Assembly (NCBI RefSeq): GCF_036002945.1 | Contig: NZ_CP108529.1 | Coordinates: 8,737,001 to 8,801,000, forward strand | DNA: 64,000 nt | Origin: Streptomyces sp. NBC_01224 | GTDB lineage: Bacteria > Actinomycetota > Actinomycetes > Streptomycetales > Streptomycetaceae | Direction: 5' to 3' | In this document: positions 47,474 to 56,468 of the stretch, piece after piece | Layout: the number at the start of each line of letters is the position of its first letter | Numbering within the stretch: the stretch's first letter is position 1 | Notes under the pieces: generated by a model | Told to the model about the DNA's origin: nothing | The model's input: only the letters and a program-made list of their open reading frames with translations | Databases searched by the model: none | Translations under genes and position numbers: made by a program

Positions 47474-47695
47474 GTGTACCACGACTGGGACGACCCGTTC
47501 GCGCGACCGGAAGACGTCGTCGCGCTGGCGGCGGAACTCACCGATTCCGGGGCCGACTGGCAGTTCCACGCGTTCGGCCGGACCGTGCACTCCTTCATGG
47601 CCAGCAGGGTGCCGCCAGTGATAGCCACCGCAGCGGTGCCGAACGCCGCGGCGAGGACCGGGGCGGACAGCTGGCCAACGGGGATCGACGCGAAC
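47474..47695 (+). pseudogene. Dienelactone hydrolase C-terminal fragment
   Basis: About 70 residues, WDDPFARPEDVVALAAELTD, SGADWQFHAFGRTVHSFMAS and VPNAAARTGADSW, fit the C-terminal part of dienelactone hydrolases (the catalytic His is in TVHSFM and Asp in DDPFA). The N-terminal two-thirds with the nucleophile is absent, and after DSW the frame no longer matches. Confidence 0.6.
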
Positions 47696-48418
47696 GACCC
47701 GAACTCCATGACGTGCGGGCTGCCGGCTGTGCCCGGCGTCGTCGAGGACCCGGTGCTCACTATGCGGGTCTGACGCAGCCGGCTGCGCGTGCAGCGTGGT
47801 CTTGGTTCGTTGATCTGGCGCAGTGTCTGCGCGGATCACAGCTGGGCCTGGGTGTCGTCGTGCCCCAGGACGGTGAGCACGATCGGCGGTACATCCGGGT
47901 GGCCCGGCGCGTTCCGGGGTCCGTCGGCGACCTCGGCGTAGAGATTCCGGTCTTCACGCGGACCCTCTGCACGGCCGTGATGTGGTGCCCGATGGCCGCG
48001 CGCCCGGGCGGCCGGCCATTCTCACCGTCCACGGGCTCAAGGGCCTCGCGGTAACGCGAAGGCCGAGCAGGCTCTGCCGGGCTGCGCCCAGGACGTACTG
48101 GACCGGCCGGTCCCCTGCCGCCTGGCTGTCGGCGGCGCTTCGGTGCAGTCTTACCTTCGTCGGTGGTCCGGCCGTGAGCGTAAGAGCGGCGCTCGCCGCC
48201 CCGTTCGGCCGTGGCCTGGTAGGCCGTGCCTGTCCGCGTCGCGATGTCGTCCTCGACTGCCTGGGCCCTGGAATGTGTCGAACCAGCTCAGTGCGTTGTC
48301 CGGGGCGTCGATTGCGGGGACTGGCTGGATGGGCGGGCTGATCCTGTCCAGGACCTCCAGGAGGGGATGGCGCCGCTTGGTGTAGGGGAAGTGCTCCGGT
48401 TCGTGGATTCTCGGGCTT
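47696..48418. other. Decayed or noncoding stretch
   Basis: No gene can be supported here. Several overlapping open frames exist on both strands, none with a recognisable domain or ribosome site. Base use is uneven, suggesting accumulated fragments. Confidence 0.5.
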
Positions 48419-48480
48419 GTACTCACAAGGACCGGTCGCCTGGCGACGGGTCCTTGTGAGTACCCGTCGCGAGGCGACGG
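48419..48480. repeat. Long perfect palindrome followed by a second hairpin
   Basis: GTACTCACAAGGACC (48419-48433) pairs with GGTCCTTGTGAGTAC (48449-48463). Between them GTCGCC and GGCGAC also pair, so nearly the full 45 bases form one stem with a single unpaired centre and one G-G mismatch. A second hairpin, CCGTCGC-GAG-GCGACGG, follows at 48464-48480 and shares the CGTCGC core. No coding gene flanks it closely. Confidence 0.9.
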
Positions 48481-48984
48481 CATCGCCGGCGTCGGTGGGG
48501 CAGGTCCGCTGCTTGCTGGGTGAGCCTGCTTACTGGCTGCGCTGCAGGCAGGAGCGAGCCTGCTGTGCCGTGGCCGGGCCGCAAGGCGCCCCTCCGCCTC
48601 GACCGGCTGCGTGCCGGGGTCGGTGACGGCTCTACGGACGGTCGCTGCAGGTCAGGGCAGGCGGGACCATGTATGACGGGCATTCAGGACGACGGAATGC
48701 ACCTCCGGCCCGGGCCGTGTCAACAAAGACACGCTGCCACCAAGGGTGAGCGAACGTCAGAAAGTCGCCCGGACGGGCTAACGGCACATCAACTAGCCAA
48801 TATATAGGAGCAATTGAGGGTTCATCAGATTAAATGGAAATAGCATATGGGTGTCTCGTGTACCCCGATTGGCGCCCCGAGCGCCAACCCTTCAACGTGT
48901 CCGATATGACAGTTATCAGGGCCGTTAGTACGTTCAATCACGGGCCAGCTGCTCAGCCGGCCTCTCTGAGACAGGAGAAGTGAC

Positions 48985-49569
48985 ATGGTTACGCGTTCCA
49001 CTGTCGTTACCGCCGCTCTCGCGGCCGCCGCGGCCCTGGCCGCCACCGGCATCACCTACGCCTCGGCCGCCTCCTCCGAGCCGGCCCAGGCAGCCCCGGT
49101 AGTCCAGCAGGCCGCCGCCCCTGTGTCGGCCCTCGACGGCGGCGACTCCGGCAAGGGCAATGAGGGCAAGGGCAACGAGGGCAAGGGTGGTGGCTACGAG
49201 AACAAGGGTGGTGGCTACGAGAACAAGGGTCACCGGGAACACTTCGAGGGCCGGATCCAGATCAACGAGCGCACGTACTCCGCCGAAGGGGGCGGCTGCG
49301 TCACGGTGGTCAGCGGTCTCGGTTCCAAGACCCTCAACATCCGCAACGACAGCCGCCGGACCGTCGAGGTCTTCCGTGGCGCGACCTGCGACAACGGCGC
49401 CCCGCTGGCGACCGTCGGTCCCTGGAGCTCGAGCGATGGCGTCCACCCGGGTCGTGTCCGGGGCGGCGTGAAGGTCCACAACGGAGTCGTGGGCAGCTTC
49501 CGAGTGATCGAGCGCCACCACGGCGGCAAGGGCGGCGGCGACTTCGGCGACTTCGGCGACGACTACTGA
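48985..49569 (+). CDS. Secreted protein with Gly/Lys/Asn repeats
   Basis: 194-residue exported protein. A signal peptide (to about residue 31, YASAAS) is followed by an Ala/Gln/Pro segment, then a low-complexity block of KGNEG and KGGGYEN repeats (about 54-82). A beta-rich domain follows (INERTYSAEGGGCVTVVSGL, SKTLNIRNDSRRTVEVFRGA, two Cys). The C-terminus is His/Gly/Asp-rich (HHGGKGGGDFGDFGDD). It is preceded by an AT-rich 200-bp promoter region with GACAGGAGAAG before the ATG. It may be a surface or metal-binding protein; the family is not recognised. Confidence 0.75.
   Translation: MVTRSTVVTAALAAAAALAATGITYASAASSEPAQAAPVVQQAAAPVSALDGGDSGKGNEGKGNEGKGGGYENKGGGYENKGHREHFEGRIQINERTYSAEGGGCVTVVSGLGSKTLNIRNDSRRTVEVFRGATCDNGAPLATVGPWSSSDGVHPGRVRGGVKVHNGVVGSFRVIERHHGGKGGGDFGDFGDDY
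49183..49224 (+). repeat. 21-bp exact direct repeat within the secreted protein gene
   Basis: Two adjoining copies (49183-49203 and 49204-49224) encode KGGGYEN twice. They are preceded by two imperfect 12-bp units encoding KGNE. Recent slippage is likely because the copies are identical at the DNA level. Confidence 0.9.
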
Positions 49570-49652
49570 GACCGGTGATCGAGCACCATCACGGTGGTCG
49601 GTAACCGGGCACCACTACAAAGGCAAGTGATCGATTCACTCGCCTGACGCAG

Positions 49653-49683
49653 AACCCCGGCCCGCCGGAATCGGGCCGGGGTT
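49653..49683. terminator. Intrinsic terminator after the secreted repeat protein gene
   Basis: Perfect 12-bp stem AACCCCGGCCCG / CGGGCCGGGGTT with a 7-base loop, 84 bp after the stop. A weaker hairpin (AGGCAAGTGA / TCACTCGCCT, 49621-49645) precedes it. Confidence 0.85.
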
Positions 49684-50437
49684 CCAGTCTGGATACTTCT
49701 GCCAGGCCATACTAGAGCCGGACGGCGAGGCGCTGCCAGCCCAGCCGGAACAGCCGCGCACCGTACACGGCCATCCCCTTCCGGCAGGACCCTGCGACCC
49801 GGGCGGCGCGACGTGGCACCGGCGCGGCAGACGCCGCCCACGTACCGGCCGCCCAGGAAACCGCCCAAGCGTCATGCTGAGGCCCCCGATCACCCCTTCC
49901 CGCCCCGCGGTCGAATGTGCACCGCACAGTGCCTTGTTGCCTCCCGGTGTCCGTGCCCCGGCGGCCAACACTCGAAGTGGGCACCGACGCTCAAACGGCT
50001 GGCCCGTCGGCAGTGTGAGTTCTCGGTCTACCGGCGCCAGCACGTATCACCTCGGGTAGGGCTTCGCCAGGTGGTGTCGTAGCGCAGACTCAGTGTGGAC
50101 TTCTGACTCCTGCCGGCCCTTGATTCGGACTGGGAAGTCGAGCTGGAGGTGCCCGCCAGCCCCTCGCGCGAGTCAGTCCACGCCGACCCGTTCGTACTCC
50201 TGAAGCCGGAGTCGCGGGGCGTTGCAGTGGCCCTTCCCCTATGGGGAGCGAAAGTCCTGTCGGCAGTCGTGTTCTGTCTGGAGGCGGCCTCGCCGTCTCC
50301 TCCGGATCAGCAGCGAGTACATGGAGGGCAAACAGCTGCTGGTACCGGATGAGCCGGGCTGGCCGATGGCGGCGCCGACCGACGTGAAATGTCCGGGCGC
50401 CGTCTCCACGCAGCCTGCGACATCGCTCATGCCTGCG
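49684..50437. other. Stretch without a supported gene
   Basis: About 750 bp with overlapping open frames on both strands but no recognisable domain, ribosome site or signal peptide. No repeat or mobile-element end was seen. Confidence 0.5.
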
Positions 50438-51046
50438 TTATTCGCCTCGCCAGATGTTGTCGAAGGCCGCCTCGTCGAGCGCTCGCCGTTGCCGTTGGAA
50501 CTCCAGATCCCTCAACGCGTCATCAACGGCGGCGAGCACCGTCGTCACCGCGTCGTCGGCCACGCTCGGGGAGTCGCCAGTTGGCTTGTCACGGATTCCG
50601 ACGGCCGCTGCAAGGGCGGCGAGTACGGGCTCATTCGATGTCCAGCGGTCAGCCGCCTCGCGGCGAGCGGGTGAATCGACCAACACCATCTGACCGGCTC
50701 GGGAGGGCATCCAGCGCGGGCGGCGTTGCCGAGTGAGCTGTCCATCCGCCTCAAGGGCATCCAGATAGGCCGTGGACAGGCCGCGGCCTCTGCGCCACAG
50801 CCAGTCTTCGAGCGACTCGTACGGTGCTTGTCGGACGAGCGACGACGCGGCCTCATCCAACAGGCGATCAGCCATGGCCGGCGGGTGGCTCGGTACTATC
50901 TGATCGCCGTCCAGCCTGACGGCCTGGGCGGTCAGGAGGTCGATCACCTCGGCTCCCGCGAGCGCGAGCGACAGATCGCCTCGCTCCAGAGTCCGACTGG
51001 CCGCCATGTCCATGGCGCTGATCAACAGGTCCCGCGGTGTGGTCAT
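50438..51046 (-). CDS. GPP34 (GOLPH3-like) family protein
   Basis: 202-residue alpha-helical protein of the GPP34/GOLPH3 family, frequent in actinobacteria: TPRDLLISAMDMAASRTLER, LSLALAGAEVIDLLTAQAVR and SLEDWLWRRGRGLSTAYLDA. In eukaryotes the fold binds phosphoinositides at the Golgi; the bacterial role is unknown, though regulation linked to morphology or drug tolerance has been suggested. ATG 51046 gives the family N-terminus; a longer frame to 51313 is unsupported. Confidence 0.82.
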   Translation of the reverse strand: MTTPRDLLISAMDMAASRTLERGDLSLALAGAEVIDLLTAQAVRLDGDQIVPSHPPAMADRLLDEAASSLVRQAPYESLEDWLWRRGRGLSTAYLDALEADGQLTRQRRPRWMPSRAGQMVLVDSPARREAADRWTSNEPVLAALAAAVGIRDKPTGDSPSVADDAVTTVLAAVDDALRDLEFQRQRRALDEAAFDNIWRGE

Positions 51047-51526
51047 GAATGGCTCCGTGTCAGGGGCACCAGTAGCGTTGCGTCGCTGATGAGCAGCTGG
51101 TCCGGCGCCCGGCGTGACGCCGAGCGTCGAGGTCAGCTGTCGATGGCCACCGCGATCGCTGCGCGGATTTGCTGTGTGTAGCGAGCGGGCGTGAAGTTCG
51201 GCCGCCCCGACGTCGTCCACCAGCTTACGGAGCACGGACGGCAACTGCATCCCGCGCTGATGGCCCTGGCCCGCTGGGGGACCGCATATCCCGGCAGAGG
51301 TCGGGGTCGGCATGAGTCCCGATGCTCATGCGCTTGGCGATAGTCGCCCCGTACAGGGTGCGTGGAGACGGTGATACTGAGCTCCAGAGGCCGTGCCTGG
51401 AAGCGGGCCCGGGGGAAGGTCCCGCCGGACTCCATGAGGCCGACTCTGGTCATCCAAGCGGCAAGTTCCGTGCCACTGCCGACCGGCGAGAAGCCTTCGC
51501 CGGTCATGGACCGGACCCCTGAGCGG
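51047..51526. other. Stretch without a supported gene
   Basis: No gene recognised. A minus-strand frame (51133-51534) contains GTELAAWMTRVGLMESGGTF, which looks coding, but I could not assign it to a family and it lacks a start signal. It may be another decayed gene beside the IS remnant. Confidence 0.4.
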
Positions 51527-51965
51527 ACTGGCACCTTCCTGGACGCTCACGGTGTCTCGCTGACCAGCGGAAACCGCAATGACATCGCCCAGCTGACGGG
51601 CCCATGCTCGCGAAGATCCCCCGATCCCGGGCCTCGTCGAGCGCCCACGAAGACGGCCCGACGCACTGCTCGGGGACCGTGGTTATGGCCATGCCAAGTA
51701 CCGCCGCCCCGTCCGGGCACAGGGCCTCAAGCCCGTGATCGCCCGCCGCGGTATCCCACTCGGATCCGGACTCGGCGTCCACCGTTGGGTCGTCGAACGC
51801 ACCATCGCCCCGGCTCCACGGCTTCCGCCGACTACGCATCCGATGGGAACGACACGACGAGATCCACGAAACCTTCCGCTGCCTGTCCACTCCGCCTCAT
51901 CACCCACCGACACATCCAACGCCTTTGTCAGGCCCTTCTGCGCGCGCAATACTCGTCCGATGGCT
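51527..51965 (+). pseudogene. IS5-type transposase remnant
   Basis: Pieces of one transposase are spread over frames: SGNRNDIAQLT, RPRRRPDALLGDRGYGHAKY, KPVIARRGIPLGSGLGVHRW and VVERT in one frame. Then come LHGFRRLRIRWERHDEIHET and finally LITHRHIQRLC with the element's C-terminus. At least two frameshifts are present and the N-terminal part is missing. It overlaps the start of the following phosphotransferase gene. Confidence 0.8.
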
Positions 51966-52898
51966 ACGCCCCCGCACTTCGCGTCGACACGTGACTACGT
52001 CTTGCGTCTTGAGGACCTCGGCTTCTGGCAGCCGTACATCGCCGAGATCTTGAAACGCCATGGTCTGACCGTCCCGGGCCAGGAGACGGTGGCCGGCACC
52101 GGCGGCACGTTTCCCACATACGTCCACGGCGATGTTGTGGTGAAGCTGCTCGGTCACCTGCCCTCGTGGCGCGGGGCCCACGTCGCTGAGCGCGCGGCGC
52201 AGAATCTGCTGGCCACCGACTCCGCCATCGCCGCACCCAGGCTGCTCGGCGAAGGCCGGCTGTTCGATGGTCCCGCCGCCTCGTGGCCCTATTTGATCAC
52301 CACGCGGATGCCCGGGGCCTCTCTGGAGAGCACCACTGAGGTGACGACGGAACAACGGCTGGAGATCGCTGGGGAACTGGGACGTCAGGTCCGGCGGGTG
52401 CACGGTCTCAGCCCTTCAGGAGTCGTCAGCGACCTCCACCTGCCCGTGCTCGACGTGGCAGCGGCCTGCGCGCAGAGTTCGCTGCCGGCGCATCTGGTTG
52501 CGCAGGTCGAGGTCTATCTCAATGGACTCCAGCCTTTCGACCGCGTCGTCGTGCACGGTGACTTGACAGCACGTCATACATTCCTTGACGAAGGCCGATT
52601 CACCGGAATCATCGACTGGGGCGACACCATGGTGACCGACCGGCACTATGAACTCTGTCAGGTGCACCGCGATGTCTTCCGCTGCGACAAGACGTTGCTG
52701 AAGGCCTTCCTGGATGCCAGCGAGTGGCCGGTGGAGAAGGACTTCGCGCGCCAAGCGATGGGTCTCGCCCTGCATCGCCAGGCGCGCGGCGTCGCCCAGC
52801 ATCACACTATGGACGTCTTTGAACCGGTAGCGGCGCTTCTTCCGCTGCAAGACATCGCGACGCTGGACGACTTGGCTGCGGAGCTCTTCGGAGTCTGA
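51960..52898 (+). CDS. APH-fold phosphotransferase
   Basis: 312-residue kinase-like protein. N-lobe TVAGTGGTFPTYVHGDVVVK (Lys for ATP), catalytic loop VVHGDLTARHTFL and the metal motif GIIDWGDTMVTDRHYELCQV are intact; the Mg-binding Asn of the loop is His, as in the HGDLTxxH subgroup. The ATG at 51960 falls within the last codons of the decayed IS transposase, so the native 5' end or promoter may have been replaced by IS sequence. Substrate unknown. Confidence 0.82.
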   Translation: MATPPHFASTRDYVLRLEDLGFWQPYIAEILKRHGLTVPGQETVAGTGGTFPTYVHGDVVVKLLGHLPSWRGAHVAERAAQNLLATDSAIAAPRLLGEGRLFDGPAASWPYLITTRMPGASLESTTEVTTEQRLEIAGELGRQVRRVHGLSPSGVVSDLHLPVLDVAAACAQSSLPAHLVAQVEVYLNGLQPFDRVVVHGDLTARHTFLDEGRFTGIIDWGDTMVTDRHYELCQVHRDVFRCDKTLLKAFLDASEWPVEKDFARQAMGLALHRQARGVAQHHTMDVFEPVAALLPLQDIATLDDLAAELFGV

Positions 52899-53114
52899 CT
52901 CGATCGGTATCCTGCGCGGACCGGGCGGAGGGCAGCGGCGTTCTTGGCTCGGAGTTCGGTCGCCTCTTTCATGCGGTCCCTGTATGTCGCGGTGAGGGTC
53001 GGTTGTTACGACGCTTCGGGGATCGTACTGAGCAGGAGGTTACGGCCCGGTGGCTGAACAGACGGTTTCGCAGCGGCGGTACCGAAATCCTCGGCGGGCG
53101 AGGGCGGGAGGGCA

Positions 53115-53342
53115 GGCCATGGAGGCGGGCGGCCCGGTCAGTTTCACGTTGAGGACGAGGACGGAAGGCACTGGGGCGACCGAGATCCAGACGACGGCGT
53201 CCGTGAACATCTTCTGGATGCCGACCGTGAGCTTCGCGCGCTCGGCGTCGTCGAGCGTGGCGAGGGCCTTCTTCACCTTGGCGTCGTACGCGGCGTCCTT
53301 TAAGAGCGTCCGCCAGTAGGTCATGGATGTGGTGAAGTTGGC
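53115..53342 (-). pseudogene. Peptide/solute-binding protein (SBP_bac_5) C-terminal fragment
   Basis: Residues ANFTTSMTYWRTLLKDAAYD, KVKKALATLDDAERAKLTVG and AVVWISVAPVPSVLVLNVKL followed by TGPPASMA match the end of family 5 extracellular binding proteins. The frame is then lost on the left, and on the right it stops at the inverted repeat of the neighbouring IS. The 5' two-thirds of the gene is absent. The left-hand 216 bp (52899-53114) show no clear gene. Confidence 0.7.
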
Positions 53343-53421
53343 GGCACGACGGGCACGAATTTGATGATCACGGAGTTCTCTACGCTCTGTGACCATCGGG
53401 AGAGTTCGTGTCCGTCGTGCC
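53343..53421. repeat. 17-bp inverted repeat at the IS transposase start
   Basis: GGCACGACGGGCACGAA (53343-53359) and TTCGTGTCCGTCGTGCC (53405-53421) are inverted copies with one mismatch, 45 bases apart. The right copy covers the GTG start of the transposase. It may be the left end of the element or a transposase-binding/attenuation structure. Confidence 0.75.
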
Positions 53422-54259
53422 TGCGTCCATCATCACTCCGATCCGTGAGGAGTTCCTCCGTCTGCTGCCCGCCCGGCCGGTCACGCACCCGCTGGGCTGC
53501 CACAACCCGCGGATCGAGGACGCGGTGGTCTTCGACCGGCTCGTTCTGGCATTGGTGTCGGGGATGGGCTACGAACGGGTCGCAGACGGGGCGTGTTCGG
53601 CCACGACGATCCGGCGCCGGCGAGACGAGTGGATCGCTGCCGGTGTCGCCGACCACCTGGTCCTCGCGGTGCTGCGGGCCTACGACCAGATGGTGGGCCT
53701 TGAGCTGGAGGACCTGGCCGCGGACGGCTGTATCACCAAGTCACCCGCGGGCGGCGAGTGCGCCGGTCGGTCCCCGGTGGACCGGGGCAAGCAGGGCCTC
53801 AAGCGGTCCCAGCTCACCGACAGCTACGGCATACCCGTGGTCACGGTGCCCGCCGGAGCGAACATCCGTGACCACGCGCTGCTGCCCCAAACCCTCGACG
53901 CCTTCGCCGAGTTGACCCAACAGCTCGGACATGTCCCGCAGCACCCGGCCCTGAGCCTGGACGCCGGCTACGACTACCAGCCCGTCTACCGCAACCTGGC
54001 CGAGCGTGACATCACACCCCGGATCACGAAGCGGGGCACGAAAACCCCGATCCACACCGACGGCCGCTGGGTCGTAGAGCGCACAAACTCGTGGATGAAC
54101 AACTTCGGCAGACTCCGCCGCAACACCGAACGCCGCTGCGCCTGCACCGAGTTCTTCCTTCAGCTGGCCACCGCCATCATCACCGTCCGCAGCCTCATCC
54201 GCAGGGCCTGGTACACCCACCGCTGGGACACCCGGCCCGCCAGCCCCCGCATCCGCTAA
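53408..54259 (+). mobile_element. Intact IS5-type transposase (DDE)
   Basis: 283-residue transposase with the N-terminal DUF4096-like segment (PREE..LLPARPVTHPLGCHNP region), DGCITKSPAGGECAGRSPVD, the RGKQGLKRSQLTDSYGIPV strand (first Asp region), LSLDAGYDYQPVYRNLAERD (second Asp) and TDGRWVVERTNSWMNNFGRL, with Glu in VVERT completing DDE. It is the only complete transposase gene in the window. GTG start. The left boundary is near 53340, inside a binding-protein gene; the right boundary is unclear because the sequence after the stop is a repeat shared with 54909-54948. Confidence 0.88.
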
Positions 54260-54287
54260 GCGGCTACGGCGAAGTCAAGTGCTGGTC
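54255..54287. repeat. Inverted repeat flanking DinB, left copy
   Basis: This copy begins at the transposase stop. The mate is the reverse complement of 54909-54948. The first 21 bases match at 19 positions (GCTAAGCGGCT...), then an indel of about seven bases, then AGTGCTGGTC is identical. The DinB 3' end lies inside it. Confidence 0.75.
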
Positions 54288-54866
54288 CTTCTCGGCGGCA
54301 GCTTTGGCAGCTCGATCGATCGTCGCTCGGTGGGCATCCCACAAGGCTGCGTCGCGCTGATCAGTCGCGTATTCGGCTGTTGTCCCAGTCGAGCCGTCGA
54401 GTTGTTCGCGCAGGATGTCGGCGTGTCCAGCGTGCCGGCTGGTCTCGGTGAGCACGTGGACCAGGATGTTGAACAGCTTCACGTTGGGGCGTGGCCACCA
54501 GGGCACGTGGCCGGGGGAGTCGATGGTGAGGGCGTTGATCGTCGCGTCTGAGTGCTCCCATACGCGACGGTAGTGGTCGGTGATCTCCTCGCGCGTCTCG
54601 TGCTCGGTCGCCCACAGGTCGGCGCCGCGCTCGGCGGTGTCGTCCCACCGGGGCAGAAGTTCGGGGAACGGTCGGCCGAAGACCTCGCCGAAGTACCTGG
54701 CCTCCCAAAGCGATAGGTGCTTGACCAGGCCAAGAAGGTTGGTACCTGTCGAGGTCAGCGGGCGACGGATGTCGTACTCACAGAGCCCGTCGAGCTTCCA
54801 GAGCATCGCCTTGCGAATCTCTCGCAGGTCGCTGTGCAGGTAGCCCTTCGCAAAGTCATCAATCAT
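54264..54866 (-). CDS. DinB/DUF664 family protein
   Basis: 200-residue four-helix-bundle protein: FAKGYLHSDLREIRKAMLWK, LLGLVKHLSLWEARYFGEVF, RRVWEHSDATINAL and VHVLTETSRHAGHADILREQ, with the conserved His triad (KHL, VHV, GHAD). This subgroup (DUF664) is common in Streptomyces and may be a thiol-dependent transferase. ATG 54866 was chosen from the family N-terminus; 54884 is also in frame. The last residues (HLTSP) come from the inverted repeat. Flanked by the IS on one side and decayed DNA on the other. Confidence 0.85.
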   Translation of the reverse strand: MIDDFAKGYLHSDLREIRKAMLWKLDGLCEYDIRRPLTSTGTNLLGLVKHLSLWEARYFGEVFGRPFPELLPRWDDTAERGADLWATEHETREEITDHYRRVWEHSDATINALTIDSPGHVPWWPRPNVKLFNILVHVLTETSRHAGHADILREQLDGSTGTTAEYATDQRDAALWDAHRATIDRAAKAAAEKDQHLTSP

Positions 54867-54908
54867 GGGGCACGAGCCTGTCATGCGCTGCTGACGGGCT
54901 CAACCTGT

Positions 54909-54978
54909 GACCAGCACTCGTCGGTGAACTTCACCGAAGCCGCTTAGCCACAACTCACCGCCTACTGGCGGACGCTCT
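54909..54978. repeat. Inverted repeat flanking DinB, right copy, with a second block repeated at 53303
   Basis: 54909-54948 is the inverted mate of 54255-54287. Directly after it, CCTACTGGCGGACGCTCT (54961-54978) is the exact reverse complement of 53303-53320, which lies in the binding-protein fragment left of the IS. In one frame the block reads TAYWRTL, as the binding-protein fragment does, so it is probably a second, inverted piece of that gene. Confidence 0.75.
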
Positions 54979-55330
54979 AAGCCCACTCAGTTGCATCGAT
55001 CGTGGGACGGCCCGGGGCTGAGAGGCGCGTGGTCGACCCCGGGGCCAGGCCGCGGGCGCTGCCCCCGAGCCTACGGGTGCCGGCGGGAGTCGTGAGAACG
55101 ATGTCCGCAGTCGACGGCAGGGCGTGTCCGGCGGTGTCCAGGTCGTCGCCGTGATGGTCGTGGCCGAGCAGAAAGGTGTCGAGTGGGATGTCCGCGGCGG
55201 ACACGGCGGGACCGGAAGCACGCGTGTCTCTGTCGTGGGCCCCACCGTTCTTTGGGGGATGTTCGAGGCATTCGTCGAGTTGTCTGTGAGGTGTGTCCGC
55301 ACGGACGGCGGCTGCGTCGGCTCGCTCCTC
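54977..55330 (-). pseudogene. MBL-fold hydrolase fragment
   Basis: SAADIPLDTFLLGHDHHGDD and LDTAGHALPSTADIVLTTPA then RRLGGSARGLAPGSTTRL fit the metal-binding HDHHGD region and the next strand of metallo-beta-lactamase-fold hydrolases. The N-terminal part is in another frame (PTTETRASGPAV region) and the C-terminal half is missing at the DinB-side repeat. Two frames and a truncated end mark it as a pseudogene. Confidence 0.65.
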
Positions 55331-55344
55331 GGGCCCGGGTCGGC

Positions 55345-56262
55345 TCAGCAGAGGTAGAAGTCCCGGCGTGCGGCCACGAACGACTCGATCGTCTGCGCCG
55401 ATTGACCGGTGATGCGCTCGACGTCGTGGGTCGCACGGTCGTAACGGTTCTCCTGGTGCAATCGCGCCATGGTCTCGATGTGCTGCTCGGCATGCGGCGA
55501 AAGCCCTGCCTTTGAGAGCACCTCAGTGATCCACTGGTCCAGCGGGACGTCCACATAGGACACCGGGCGGCCCAGCCCCCGGGAGAACTCCTCTGCTACG
55601 CCGTTCATGTCCAGCGTGCGCGGCCCGGTCAGCTCGTAGACATGACCCAGGTGCGGGGCCGGTTCGCGCAGCACGGTCGCGACGACCCGTGCCACGTCGC
55701 TCGCCGACACCGGTGACGTGCGGCCGGTGCCGAACGGCAGGGCGAGCGTGCCGTTCTCCCGAATCGAGTGCGCGGCGAGCGTGGTGAAGAGCGGGTTGTC
55801 GAGGAACATCGTGGGCCGCACGTGTACCACTGGCAGGCCCGACCAGTTGAGCACCTGCTCGGATAGCCAGTGCAGCCGCTGCTGGTGGGACTCGGTGGTG
55901 CTGGTGGCGGTCATCTGGGACACCGTCATCTGCGACATGTCCACCAAGCAGTCGAGATGGCCGCGCTCACGTGCGACGGTGGCCACCACGGTCGCCGCCA
56001 GCAGGTAGTCCGGCGACACACTCATGCTGAAGTACATCCGGCCGGCACCGTCGAGGGCATCCGCGACATCGGCGGGCCGGGTGAGGTCGCCGACGACTAC
56101 CTCAGCGCCGAGTGCGCGCAGTTCATCCGCGCGATGGTCGTTGCGGTGCACCATCGCGCGCACCGACACTCCTTGGGCCAGGAGCAAGTCGAGGACGAGG
56201 CGGCTCACGCCGCCTGTGCCGCCACCGGCTCCCGTGACGAGAACAAGGTCGCTGGTAACCAT
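55345..56262 (-). CDS. NmrA-like NAD(P)-binding protein
   Basis: 305-residue atypical short-chain dehydrogenase. Rossmann motif LVLVTGAGGGTGGVSRLVLD at the N-terminus, ALGAEVVVGDLTRPADVADA, VVHVRPTMFLDNPLFTTL and PVSASDVARVVATVLREP. The catalytic YxxxK of SDRs is not evident, as in NmrA-type sensors and quinone reductases. ATG 56262 follows AAGGAGAC. It is intact and alone among decayed genes. Confidence 0.87.
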   Translation of the reverse strand: MVTSDLVLVTGAGGGTGGVSRLVLDLLLAQGVSVRAMVHRNDHRADELRALGAEVVVGDLTRPADVADALDGAGRMYFSMSVSPDYLLAATVVATVARERGHLDCLVDMSQMTVSQMTATSTTESHQQRLHWLSEQVLNWSGLPVVHVRPTMFLDNPLFTTLAAHSIRENGTLALPFGTGRTSPVSASDVARVVATVLREPAPHLGHVYELTGPRTLDMNGVAEEFSRGLGRPVSYVDVPLDQWITEVLSKAGLSPHAEQHIETMARLHQENRYDRATHDVERITGQSAQTIESFVAARRDFYLC

Positions 56263-56468
56263 CGGTGCGTCTCCTTCAGAGCCAAAGTCTTCGCTTCAGG
56301 GTGTCGGCCCTCCTGCGCTGCGTAAGCCTCGGAGCCATGGGAGAAGCTTGGCTGCTCCCAACGCCAGACCACGGGTGCCACGCGCCCGGCCTGGGATCGT
56401 TCGCCCCGGCCGAGTTGTCTGCGACGTCAGAGGGTTGAGCCCCAGGTGCATTCGGTCCTGATGGGGCG

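Noticed and set aside
49140..49230. CRISPR-like or regulatory repeat array
   Set aside because: The repeats are in frame within a secreted protein gene and have no spacers.
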